From UMGS1649 sp045651205 (GTDB lineage Bacteria > Bacillota > Clostridia > TANB77 > CAG-465): a stretch of 34,668 nucleotides of DNA. Shown piece by piece: positions 7,905-17,377 of this stretch; the stretch's first letter is position 1, and every line of letters starts with the position of its first letter. A program made the translations under genes and the position numbers. The notes beneath the pieces were generated by a model. That model saw only the letters and a list, made by a program, of their open reading frames with translations, was not told the origin of the DNA and did no database searches. The stretch is from positions 1-34,668 of the forward strand of contig JAZRSA010000065.1 of the NCBI GenBank assembly GCA_045651205.1, given 5' to 3'.

Positions 7905-9164
7905 ATGGCGACACCAACTTATAACGTAAATTATAACGATGAAAAGTTTAAACAAGTAGAAGCAGAAAAAGAAACAGCATTAAATAACGTCAATAATACA
8001 TATAACAACATGATTAATCAAAGCGATCAGTTTTATCAGGATCAAATTAATGCAGCTAAAGACTATGCTAATACTCAAAGTCAAATACAACAAGAAAATA
8101 CAGACTTTACTATAGAACAAATAAACCAACAAAAAGAACAAGCTGAAAAGGATTATACAAAGGAACAAAAAGGAGCTTATGTAGATTGGCAAAAACAATC
8201 TAATCAGTATGGTGCAAATGCTGAACAAATGGCTGCAAGTGGATTAACTAATACAGGTTATAGTGAATCTAGCCAAGTTAGTATGTATAACCAATATCAA
8301 GGCAGAGTAGCAACAGCTAGAGAAAGCTTTAATCAAGCAGTATTAAACTATAATAACTCAATTAAAGAAGCACAATTAGCCAACAGTAGTGCAATGGCAG
8401 AAATTGCATTTAATACTTATAAGACTCAATTAGAACTAGCTCTACAAGGATTCCAATATAAGAATGACTTGTTAAGCACACAACTACAAATGCAACAACA
8501 AACAGATGATAGATACTATTCACGTTGGCAAGATGTATTAAATCAATTTAATCAAGAAAATCAATTCAAAGAAAGCATCAGACAATACGAACAAAACTAT
8601 CAATTACAACAACAACAATTTGCAGAAGAGAAAAGACAATTTGAATTATCTTATAATCAACAAGTTAAAGAGTTTGATGAAAGCATTAGACAATTTAATG
8701 AAGAGATTGCAAGACTTAAGAAGAAGGACGAACAAGAGTATAAGATGGAAATTCAACGTCTAGAACTTCAAAAACAACAAATAGAACAAGCTAAGTTAGA
8801 AGCAGAAAGAGATTATCAAATTAAACAACAACAATTAGCAGAGTCAAAAAGACAAGCTGATATGAGTTATAAAGCATCAACAAGCAATAATTCTGGTGGA
8901 GGGTATACTGATAGTTATGAAGTAAATACAGCATATTATCAAGGTGCTAAAAACCCTGACGCTCAATATGGAACTTTCGCAAATAACTATCAACCGGACA
9001 ATGTAGGCGGTAAAAAACTATCAAAAACAGGAGACACAATAACACTAAAAACTCAAACACTATCAGGACAAAACCAAACAGTAGTACAAAATATATGGAA
9101 AACATCAGACGGAACAAAATACTATTGGGAAGGTAGACAAAATAAATACATTCAAATTAAGTAG
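7905..9164 (+). CDS. Gln-rich coiled-coil protein, probable internal/ejection protein
   Basis: 419 residues. Residues 1-320 are almost uninterrupted helix rich in Gln, Asn, Tyr and Glu, with coiled-coil stretches (QQQQFAEEKRQFELSYNQQ, then EIQRLELQKQQIEQ) and a conserved-looking AASGLTNTGYSESSQVSMYN segment. A Gly/Ser hinge near 325 leads to a small C-terminal beta domain ending KYYWEGRQNKYIQIK. Long helical Gln-rich proteins just upstream of a giant protein are typical of internal virion (ejection) proteins of short-tailed phages; Ala/Gln-rich helices could line a DNA channel. RBS TAGGAGGT precedes. A tape-measure role is less likely because tail-tube genes are absent. Confidence 0.6.
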   Translation: MATPTYNVNYNDEKFKQVEAEKETALNNVNNTYNNMINQSDQFYQDQINAAKDYANTQSQIQQENTDFTIEQINQQKEQAEKDYTKEQKGAYVDWQKQSNQYGANAEQMAASGLTNTGYSESSQVSMYNQYQGRVATARESFNQAVLNYNNSIKEAQLANSSAMAEIAFNTYKTQLELALQGFQYKNDLLSTQLQMQQQTDDRYYSRWQDVLNQFNQENQFKESIRQYEQNYQLQQQQFAEEKRQFELSYNQQVKEFDESIRQFNEEIARLKKKDEQEYKMEIQRLELQKQQIEQAKLEAERDYQIKQQQLAESKRQADMSYKASTSNNSGGGYTDSYEVNTAYYQGAKNPDAQYGTFANNYQPDNVGGKKLSKTGDTITLKTQTLSGQNQTVVQNIWKTSDGTKYYWEGRQNKYIQIK

Positions 9165-9175
9165 GAGGTGAATTT

Positions 9176-12100
9176 ATGGCTAATTACTTCTTAAATGATG
9201 ATGGTAGTATAACTAAGAAAAATAAGAAGAAAAAAGGCAACAACTATATTTTACAAGATGACGGAACAATTACTTTAAATCAAAGCAATGACAATGATAT
9301 AGCACCAGTGAAAACAAAAATTTCTTCTATTGACGAATTAAAAGCAAGAGAAAAAGAATTAGATTCACAATTAGTTCAATTACAAAAGACCGGCAAAAAG
9401 AACGAATGGTGGAGCGATGATAGAAACTTCTTTGAAAATGTAGGGAATGTAGCGTACAAATTGTTTGCAGAACAAGATAGTTTGGTAGGAGAAGATTTAA
9501 AAAAGAAAAAAGAACTAGAAAAAGAACGTGCTAAAGTACAAGATCAAATTAAAAATTATCAAGTAGCAAACACCAAACTAGATACAATAGACAAATTAGC
9601 TTATACAATATCTGGCGGTATTAAATCAGGTATGGAAGGTATAGGCAGTACAATTAGAAAGGGAACAGCAGCAATATTAGGGCAAGATATTTCAGGTGTT
9701 GTTGTTCCTGAATCTTATGAAGAAAAACTATCTAAGAAAGCTAGACAAGAAACAGATGGTGTAGCAGGGTTTGGATTAGATGTAGTAGGCGGTATTTCAA
9801 GGCAACTTCCTAATATGTTGTCTGGCAATACAACGGTTAATACTATATTAGCAGCAGCCAATTTCGGAGGTGGGGCATATAACGAAGCCAAAAGAATGGG
9901 TGTTAGCGAAGAAAGAGCAACTACATACGGAATTACAGTAGCAGGTCTTGAAACACTATTAAATAAAATACTTCCTTCTTATAACATAGGTGGTAAAAAT
10001 GTATTTGGTAAGACAGCAACAGATGGATTGTTTAACAATATCATGGGGAAAGTAACAAGCAATGTTTTTCTAAGAAACACTTTGACAAGTGGAGCAGGTG
10101 AGTTTACAGAAGAATATTTGCAAGAATTTTTAGATCCTATCATTAGAGAAGCAATACTTGAAGAAGATAACAAAGTAGGTATATTAGGTTCAAATAATTT
10201 AGGTGATATAGCTAAAAACTTAGCGGAATATACAGCAAAAAACTTCTTTAGTAAAGAAAATGCTTATGCTGGGTTATTAGGGTTTGTTACTTCTGGAGTT
10301 ATGGGGGCACAAAGCAATATAGATGCCTATAGATACGAAAAAGCAACCGGAAGAAGTAGCGAAACAGGACTAACAGCTAGTGAACAAGCAATGATAGATA
10401 GCGAAGTAGCAAAAAGAACCGAAGGAAAGAACTTAACTAAAAAGCAAAAAGCAAAAGTAGAATCAGATGTAATAGAAGCATTTGAAAAAGGCGAACTTTC
10501 TACTAATCAAGAAGAAATAATACCTATACAACAAAATGAACAACAAGCAAACACAAATTTAACAGTAGAAGAAATTGATAATCAAATAGTAGCATTAGAA
10601 GAACAACTATCAAAAACAGAAGACGATGCAGAATATGAAAGAATATCTAATCAAATAAGAGTATTAGAAGAACAAGCTAATCAATTAGAACAACAAGAGA
10701 TAGCACCAGTACAACAAAACATACAGAATAACAACCTAGACAATCAATTAAATCAGGAATATAATGGAAATGGTGATGTAAATGAAAGATTTCAACGACA
10801 AGGAATTGAAGGAAATAGCAATCAAAATGTCGAAAATGAGCGAGGAAGAGTTGGAGAGGTATTACGAGACAATGGAGTTTTACCGACTAGCAATGACAGT
10901 GGCACATGGGGCGTTCCCGAAACGAGAACCTTCGACAACGAACTTGGAACAACAGAAGAAAGAAGACAATATTTAGAGTACGCAAAAAACAATCTAGTTG
11001 AAGTAAATAATGAAGAAGTAAATAACCTTAAAAAAGTTGCTAATGAATTAGGTTTAAATCTAAAAACATACAATGGAAGCCCAGATGCATCAATGTTAGG
11101 CACAATAGAAGGTAATGATGTTTACTTAGATGCTAATGATTATGGAGAAAACCATAGTATAACGGATGTTTTTTACCACGAACTATTACATAATGCTAAA
11201 AACAATAAATCATTATATAACTCAACTGAAATAAGAAATTTAATAAAAGATTTTTCTGAAATGCCAGAAGCAAAGGGATCAATAGAAAAATTCTTACAAA
11301 GTAAAGGCTTAGAGCCTTTTTTTAATACACAAAAAAGCAAAATGCTTATAGAAGAGATACTAGCAGACTACACAGCAAAACATCTATCAAAATACAATGT
11401 AGATTATTCTATACCACAAGAAATTGAATACAGATTAAACAGGGTTGTAGATGATTCTATAAATGAGATGAAGTTAAACAAAAAAAACTCAACAAAATCA
11501 GAAAGTATAACACCATCGCAAGAAACTGATATAGCACCTATAAAGCAAGAATTAAGCGTTTTAACGAGCGAACTTAAAGACACTATAAAGAATACTAAAA
11601 AGGAATTAAAGTCTCTTAAAACCGAATTAAAAGCGGTTAGAAACGATGTTAGCGACACCTTAGAAGAATTTAAAGCATTAACAGAAGCAGATATACCTAT
11701 GGTAGAGCAACAAAATGATGAAAACTTTAGAAATATAGATGAAACTAATGCCCCTATCGAAACAGAAGATACTACACCAGAGATAGAAGATGAAATTACA
11801 GCAACAAGAAGCTTAGAAGATGTAAGAGATTTCGATGAAGTAGGCAACAGAAAAGTAAAAGCATATCAATATGAGAATCCAGAAGTAAGACCATACTTCC
11901 AAGAGATGGCTAGATATATGCTAGGAGACTTAGAAAACTCTGTTAAAGGTGAAAGAAACTTTAATGACCAACTATATTATGATACAGCAGGGGATCAAGG
12001 CTTCTACGGTACTACAAGACAAACAACTGATGATATAGCAGAGTTATTAGATAGCAAGTATAACTACACTTATAAAGACATAAGAAAAGGTTTAGAAGCA

Positions 12101-15100
12101 ATTATAGAGGATCATGGAGCAGAAAATATAGCAGTAGCTAAGAGAATTGAATTTGCTTTAGATAAACGCTTAAGAGAAGGTTATACAGATGTATATGGAT
12201 ATGAGATACCAGCTAACGAAGACTATATAAAACTACTTCAAGAGAAAGAAATAGTTGATTATTACAGTAACATTCCTATAGATGAAAGCCTAGCACCGAT
12301 AGAAGAAGTTGTTGAAGAAGATATTGCACCTGTAGCAAATACTCCAACTACACCGACGGAAGAAAAGGTTATACCTTTAAAGGAACAATTAAAAGAAAAT
12401 AGTGTAGTAAAAGAAAAACCTACTAAAGTAGAACAAGAGGTAGCACAAATACTAGACGAAAAACCAACACCAAAGAATAAAGATAGAAAACTAAAAGCAA
12501 TAGCAACAATAAATGTAGTAGATAAAGGATATTACATAAGCAAATTAGCAAGACAAAAAGATAATAGACAATTAGATGCTTTATGGGATAACACTTTACT
12601 TTCTAATGCACAAGCACAAGAAGTAATAGGAGAAGGTAGATTTAAGTTTAATCAAGACACTAAAACTTATGACAAAGTAGGAGACAGTGTATATGAAATT
12701 TTTGAAGGATTAGAAACTACTGATAAAGTAAAAGACTTCAATGAGTATATGTATCATAAGTTAAATATTGAACGTATGAGCCTAGAAGACAAAGCAAAAT
12801 TAAGAATGAAAACTCTAAGGAACACAACTTTAAAAGGTTACACAATCGAAGATATAAATGAAATGGCAAAAACAAAACTTAGAGAAGATGCAAAACAAGA
12901 AATAGCAGACTTAGTAAATGCAGCTAAAGAATACAAAGGTTTAACCAAAGTAAAAAACAAACCTGTATTTGGTTCTACGGTAGATGCAAATACATCTATA
13001 GAAATAGTAAACAAAATAGAGCAAAACAATCCTGAATTTAGTGATTATGCTAAAAAGGTATATAACTACGAAAGTGGAACACATAGTGATTTATCTCTAT
13101 TAGTTGAAAGCGGTATTTTATCACAAGAAGATGCTGATTATTATAAAAACAAATATGAAAGTTATGTACCTATCATAAGAGATATGGAAGCTGAAATGAT
13201 GGAAAAGCAAATGTTTGGAAAGCGTGCTAGTGTAGGGAACACTGTTAAGAGTGCAACTGGTGGTAGCCAAAACATTATACCTTTAAAAGATGCAATGGCA
13301 ATCAAAACAATGTTAGTACAAAGATCTGCTAACATGAATAAATTAGGTTTAGAGTTAATGCGTACTTTAAATCCTGTAGTAGAAAGCGAAACAGTATCAG
13401 CGGAAAACATAATAGAAGATATCAGCAATAATAAAGACTTAATACAAGCAGGAACTAATGGTAAAGCTCCAACAATGACAGTATACGAAAACGGAGTGAA
13501 AAAAACATTTGAAATACCTGTAGAAATATACGAAGCGTTAAAACCTAATTATGACAGCATTACAAAAGCTACTATTAAACCTTTAAATGCGTATAGCAAC
13601 TTTAAACGAGGAGTATTAACACAATATAGCCCTTTATTTATTGTGCGAAACGGAATAAAAGATATACAAGATGTTTTATTAAACTCACAACATCCTGTAG
13701 CTACATACAAAAAGATGCCAGAAGCAATAGCACAATTAAAAACAAAAGGTTATTGGTATAAAGAAATGCAATCACAAGGATTGTTCCAAGACACTTATTA
13801 CGATAATCAAGGTGGATTCGATACAACTAAAAAAGGATTATCAAAAATCACTGAATTTTATCCTTTGAAAAAAATATCTGATGCAAACGATTTTATAGAA
13901 CGTATACCTCGTATTGCAGAATATATAGCAAGTAGAGAAGCAGGAAAAAGTATAGAAGAAGCTAGTTTAGATGCTTCAAGAGTAACTACAAACTTTAAAG
14001 CAGGTGGAGAATGGACTAAGTTTCTTAATCGAAATGGTGCAACTTTCCTTAATGCTTCGGTACAAGGGGCAACTCAACAAGTAAGAAACATCCAAGAAGC
14101 ACACCAAAAAGGATTGCAAGGTTATATGAACCTAGCTACAAGATACACATTAGCAGCCTTGCCGGCAGTATTGCTTAATAGTTTGTTGTGGGATGATGAT
14201 GATGAATATGAAGAACTATCAGACTACATTAAAGATAATTACTACATTATAGGTAAATATGGGGACGGGCAATTTATAAGAATCCCTAAAGGTCGTATGA
14301 CAGCAGTAATCCAAAAAACGTTAGAAGAAATGCAAAATTTAATTACTGGAGATGAAGAAGTAGATTTAGGCAACTATTTAGAACTGGTAGCAAACAACAT
14401 AGCTCCATCTAATCCTATAGAAAATAATATATTTAGTCCGTTTATAAATACAAAATTATTTAATAAAAACGATCCGGGTAAAACGTGGTATGGCGAAGAT
14501 TTAGTACCTCTTAGGTTACAAAGTAAACCGGCAGCAGAACAATATGATGAGTCAACAGATGAATTTAGTAAATGGTTGGGTGAAAAACTTAATTTAAGTC
14601 CTATTAAGATAAATAACTTAATAGACCAAAATACCGGATTTATTGGAGATTTCTTGTTGCCTATGATGACAACAGAAGCTAAAACAAAAAACGATAATCC
14701 GATAGTAGCGGGTATAGAAGATAGTTTTACAGCAGATGTAGTATTTGATAACAAATATTCAACTGATTTCTACTCGGTTAAAGAAGAGTTGGCAAAAAAA
14801 TCTAACAGTTATAACGCAACTGATGAAGATGTGTTAAAAACAAAATATATGAACTCTATGCAAGCACAAATGAATGATATTTACGCAGAAATCAGAGATG
14901 TACAAAACAGCAATATGGACAAGAAATCTAAATATGCTAAAGTACGAGACTTAAGAAAACAACTTAATGACATAGCAGAAACTTCTTTAAACAACTATAA
15001 CAAAGTAAATATTGAATCTAACTATGCAAAAGTAGGAGAAATAGAGTTTAGAAAAAACAAATCAGGAGAATGGGAAAAGATAACTAGCAAACAACTAGAA

Positions 15101-15484
15101 AAACAAAATGAAGCAGTTAATAATTATGGTGTTAGTGCTAACAATTATTGGGCAAGCAAAGAAGAATACGATTATGCTATTGAATACCCTGATAAATACA
15201 AAGTTATTTCTCAAATAGATACTTATGATAATTACATTAAGTACAAAGATGATATAGCAGCTATAAAAGAACAGTATGTAGGTTATTCTACAGAACAAAG
15301 AAAAGCAGCAATACAACAATATATTCAAAGTTTAAGTTTAAGTGTGCCACAAAAGATTATGTTAGAAAAAATGGCAGGTGGATACAGTATTAAATCTTAT
15401 GAAAATTATATGTTCCAATATATTGAAAGTTTGCCTATGACAGCAGCAGAAAAACAAGCATTACATAAACAACTATTCGACTAA
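9176..15484 (+). CDS. Giant polyvalent internal virion protein with HELLH metallopeptidase motif and LPD38-like region
   Basis: 2102 residues, probably carried in the particle and injected with the DNA. In order: charged N-terminus (1-150); a glycine/alanine-rich helical part (about 150-405) with GAGEFTEEYLQEFLDPI, typical of phage internal proteins; Gln-rich coiled coil (about 445-540); a zincin-like domain with HELLH at 668-672 and a downstream MLIEEILADY segment (723-732) that could supply the third ligand; a helical coiled coil (about 790-840); a domain around 885-1035 (KRIEFALDKRLREGYTDVYG); and a C-terminal region from about 1270 that fits large-polyvalent-protein domain LPD38, with SPLFIVRNGIKDIQD near 1482 and a hydrophobic segment near 1660. 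[D/E/S]-[I/L]-A-P-[V/I] recurs at linkers. One uninterrupted frame, RBS AGGAGGTG. Confidence 0.7.
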   Translation: MANYFLNDDGSITKKNKKKKGNNYILQDDGTITLNQSNDNDIAPVKTKISSIDELKAREKELDSQLVQLQKTGKKNEWWSDDRNFFENVGNVAYKLFAEQDSLVGEDLKKKKELEKERAKVQDQIKNYQVANTKLDTIDKLAYTISGGIKSGMEGIGSTIRKGTAAILGQDISGVVVPESYEEKLSKKARQETDGVAGFGLDVVGGISRQLPNMLSGNTTVNTILAAANFGGGAYNEAKRMGVSEERATTYGITVAGLETLLNKILPSYNIGGKNVFGKTATDGLFNNIMGKVTSNVFLRNTLTSGAGEFTEEYLQEFLDPIIREAILEEDNKVGILGSNNLGDIAKNLAEYTAKNFFSKENAYAGLLGFVTSGVMGAQSNIDAYRYEKATGRSSETGLTASEQAMIDSEVAKRTEGKNLTKKQKAKVESDVIEAFEKGELSTNQEEIIPIQQNEQQANTNLTVEEIDNQIVALEEQLSKTEDDAEYERISNQIRVLEEQANQLEQQEIAPVQQNIQNNNLDNQLNQEYNGNGDVNERFQRQGIEGNSNQNVENERGRVGEVLRDNGVLPTSNDSGTWGVPETRTFDNELGTTEERRQYLEYAKNNLVEVNNEEVNNLKKVANELGLNLKTYNGSPDASMLGTIEGNDVYLDANDYGENHSITDVFYHELLHNAKNNKSLYNSTEIRNLIKDFSEMPEAKGSIEKFLQSKGLEPFFNTQKSKMLIEEILADYTAKHLSKYNVDYSIPQEIEYRLNRVVDDSINEMKLNKKNSTKSESITPSQETDIAPIKQELSVLTSELKDTIKNTKKELKSLKTELKAVRNDVSDTLEEFKALTEADIPMVEQQNDENFRNIDETNAPIETEDTTPEIEDEITATRSLEDVRDFDEVGNRKVKAYQYENPEVRPYFQEMARYMLGDLENSVKGERNFNDQLYYDTAGDQGFYGTTRQTTDDIAELLDSKYNYTYKDIRKGLEAIIEDHGAENIAVAKRIEFALDKRLREGYTDVYGYEIPANEDYIKLLQEKEIVDYYSNIPIDESLAPIEEVVEEDIAPVANTPTTPTEEKVIPLKEQLKENSVVKEKPTKVEQEVAQILDEKPTPKNKDRKLKAIATINVVDKGYYISKLARQKDNRQLDALWDNTLLSNAQAQEVIGEGRFKFNQDTKTYDKVGDSVYEIFEGLETTDKVKDFNEYMYHKLNIERMSLEDKAKLRMKTLRNTTLKGYTIEDINEMAKTKLREDAKQEIADLVNAAKEYKGLTKVKNKPVFGSTVDANTSIEIVNKIEQNNPEFSDYAKKVYNYESGTHSDLSLLVESGILSQEDADYYKNKYESYVPIIRDMEAEMMEKQMFGKRASVGNTVKSATGGSQNIIPLKDAMAIKTMLVQRSANMNKLGLELMRTLNPVVESETVSAENIIEDISNNKDLIQAGTNGKAPTMTVYENGVKKTFEIPVEIYEALKPNYDSITKATIKPLNAYSNFKRGVLTQYSPLFIVRNGIKDIQDVLLNSQHPVATYKKMPEAIAQLKTKGYWYKEMQSQGLFQDTYYDNQGGFDTTKKGLSKITEFYPLKKISDANDFIERIPRIAEYIASREAGKSIEEASLDASRVTTNFKAGGEWTKFLNRNGATFLNASVQGATQQVRNIQEAHQKGLQGYMNLATRYTLAALPAVLLNSLLWDDDDEYEELSDYIKDNYYIIGKYGDGQFIRIPKGRMTAVIQKTLEEMQNLITGDEEVDLGNYLELVANNIAPSNPIENNIFSPFINTKLFNKNDPGKTWYGEDLVPLRLQSKPAAEQYDESTDEFSKWLGEKLNLSPIKINNLIDQNTGFIGDFLLPMMTTEAKTKNDNPIVAGIEDSFTADVVFDNKYSTDFYSVKEELAKKSNSYNATDEDVLKTKYMNSMQAQMNDIYAEIRDVQNSNMDKKSKYAKVRDLRKQLNDIAETSLNNYNKVNIESNYAKVGEIEFRKNKSGEWEKITSKQLEKQNEAVNNYGVSANNYWASKEEYDYAIEYPDKYKVISQIDTYDNYIKYKDDIAAIKEQYVGYSTEQRKAAIQQYIQSLSLSVPQKIMLEKMAGGYSIKSYENYMFQYIESLPMTAAEKQALHKQLFD

Positions 15485-15496
15485 GGAGGTGGATAG

Positions 15497-17377
15497 ATGA
15501 AACAAGACCGTAATGGAGTTCGTACAGCCCAAGACTTAGAACGAAAATATAATTTATCTGATTTAGTAGGAATTAAAAAAGCAGTAGAACAAAGTGCAGA
15601 AGGAATAAATAAAACTAATACAGAGTTAGAAAACTTTATGAAGTCTACACTAGACACTATGGATAATCTACAAAGCCAAATTGATGGGAGCATCACTACT
15701 TTTTATTACAGTGGTGTTCCTACTCTTTCTAATGTTCCTGTTAGTGAATGGGAAGAATATAATACTCATTTAGGGGATTTATATTATGACAAAGATACAG
15801 GATATGCTTATAGATTTTACTTAGATAACGAAACTAATACTTATGGTTGGACAAAAATAACTGATAGTGATGTTACAGAAGCTTTAAATCTATCACAACT
15901 TGCACAAGATACAGCAGATGGAAAAAGGAGAGTATTTACTACTACTCCTTTTGTTCCTTATGATGAAGGTGATTTGTGGTTAAATAACAAAGATTTATAT
16001 GTATGTAAAACACCTAAAACTTCTACACAAACTTATAGTGCTAGTGATTTTGAGAAAGCAGTTAAATATACAGATGATACAGCATTAAATAACTTTGTAT
16101 CTGGTGAGTATAAAGATGATTTAGAAACAATTACTAACTCAATAGATAAGAAAGCAGAAACTTGGTATCAAAGTTCAGATCCTTCTACTAGTTGGACTAC
16201 AACAGAACTTAAAACAATTCATGTAGGGGATTTATGGTACAACACAACAGCAAAGAAAAGTTATATATATACTTCTTCTTATACTTGGGAAGAAGCAGAT
16301 GGAGTACCTGACAATGTTTATGATGAAATCGATGGTAAAGCTCAAATATTTACTACACAACCTACTACACCATATCACAAAGGAGATTTATATACTCAAG
16401 GTACAAGCGGAGATATTTTAGTATGTACTACTGAAAGACTAACAGGAAATTATACAGCTAGTGATTGGATTAAAGCAGGTAAATATACAGACGACACTAA
16501 CTTAAATAATTTCGTAAATGTTACTTACACACAACAAGTAAATGAATTAAATAGCAAAATAGATACCAAGATAACAACTTGGTATTTTTCAAGTGTGCCT
16601 ACATTAAGTAATGCTCCTGCCAATGAATGGACAACCAATGATTTAAAAACAGCTCATGTAGGCGATCTTTATTATGACAAAGCAACAGGATATACATATA
16701 GATTTAATTATGAAAACAGTGTGTATAGCTGGCAACAAATTATAGATAAAGACTTAACAGAAGCTTTAGCACTTGCAAATTCGGCTAGTGATACAGCAGA
16801 TAGCAAAAGAAGAATATTTACTACACAACCTAAACCGCCTTATGACAATGGAGATTTATGGTTTAACAATCAAGAAATATATATATGCCAAATATCTAAA
16901 GGCGAAAAAGAAACTTATGCAACAAACGATTTTATAATAGCAACTAAATATACAGATGATACTTTAGCAACACAAGTAGGAAATGAACTAACAGTAGTTA
17001 AAGGACAAGTAACTACAATAAATGAAAAAGCAAACGGATTAGAAGTAGTTATTACTGAAAATACATCGTTAATCAATTCATTAACCGGTGAAGTTGCAGA
17101 AGAAATAGATACAAGAGCAGCTATGATTAGATTGCAACAAGAAGCAGGAATACCTGTTGTAGAATTAGGAACTACTGAAAGTCCGGTTAAAACAAAATAT
17201 AAAAATGATGGAATGTATATTGAAGAAAATGGATCTACAACTTCATATTTTAAAAATGGTAAAGCATATAACTATGATATGGAAGCAATCAATAGCTTAA
17301 CTATTGGTAGATTTGCATTTAAACCTCGTGAAAATGGTAATCTTTCACTTGTTTATATCGGTGGAGGTGATAATTAA
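15497..17377 (+). CDS. Tail fibre protein with three tandem ~140-residue modules
   Basis: 626 residues. A helical N-terminus (1-60: IKKAVEQSAEGINKTNTELE, probably a trimeric coiled coil) is followed by three copies of a beta-rich module, each with a T-x-[F/W]-Y-x-S-S/G-x-P opening, an HVGDL/HLGDLYYD turn, an FTT-x-P-x-x-PY motif, a GDLW/GDLY turn and an A-x-KYTDDT close (ending near 192, 331 and 486). The C-terminus has a helix and then VELGTTESPVKTKYKNDGMYIEENGS, a fold common at the end of fibre shafts. Probably a trimeric side fibre or tail-tip protein. RBS AAGGAGGTGG starts inside the preceding stop codon; it ends in a TAATG overlap with the next gene. Confidence 0.65.
   Translation: MKQDRNGVRTAQDLERKYNLSDLVGIKKAVEQSAEGINKTNTELENFMKSTLDTMDNLQSQIDGSITTFYYSGVPTLSNVPVSEWEEYNTHLGDLYYDKDTGYAYRFYLDNETNTYGWTKITDSDVTEALNLSQLAQDTADGKRRVFTTTPFVPYDEGDLWLNNKDLYVCKTPKTSTQTYSASDFEKAVKYTDDTALNNFVSGEYKDDLETITNSIDKKAETWYQSSDPSTSWTTTELKTIHVGDLWYNTTAKKSYIYTSSYTWEEADGVPDNVYDEIDGKAQIFTTQPTTPYHKGDLYTQGTSGDILVCTTERLTGNYTASDWIKAGKYTDDTNLNNFVNVTYTQQVNELNSKIDTKITTWYFSSVPTLSNAPANEWTTNDLKTAHVGDLYYDKATGYTYRFNYENSVYSWQQIIDKDLTEALALANSASDTADSKRRIFTTQPKPPYDNGDLWFNNQEIYICQISKGEKETYATNDFIIATKYTDDTLATQVGNELTVVKGQVTTINEKANGLEVVITENTSLINSLTGEVAEEIDTRAAMIRLQQEAGIPVVELGTTESPVKTKYKNDGMYIEENGSTTSYFKNGKAYNYDMEAINSLTIGRFAFKPRENGNLSLVYIGGGDN
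15694..16965 (+). repeat. Three diverged in-frame coding repeats in the fibre gene
   Basis: Three tandem copies (roughly 15694-16080, 16150-16500, 16570-16965) encode the fibre module described for the enclosing gene. Nucleotide identity is only partial, so they are old duplications; copies 1 and 3 are the closest pair (shared openings FYYSGVPTLSN and WYFSSVPTLSN). Confidence 0.7.

Noticed and set aside
7905..9164. Tape-measure protein
   Set aside because: Helical and Gln-rich, but no tail-tube, chaperone or distal-tail genes accompany it, and the hub and adaptor genes point to a short tail.
11404..14754. Long leftward open frames opposite the giant gene (11404-11847, 14374-14754)
   Set aside because: Ser/Leu/Phe-rich translations typical of the antisense of an AT-rich gene, with no ribosome binding sites and no promoter.
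15694..16965. CRISPR-like repeats
   Set aside because: The repeats are long, diverged coding modules with no short conserved repeat-spacer pattern; no CRISPR array or cas gene was seen anywhere.
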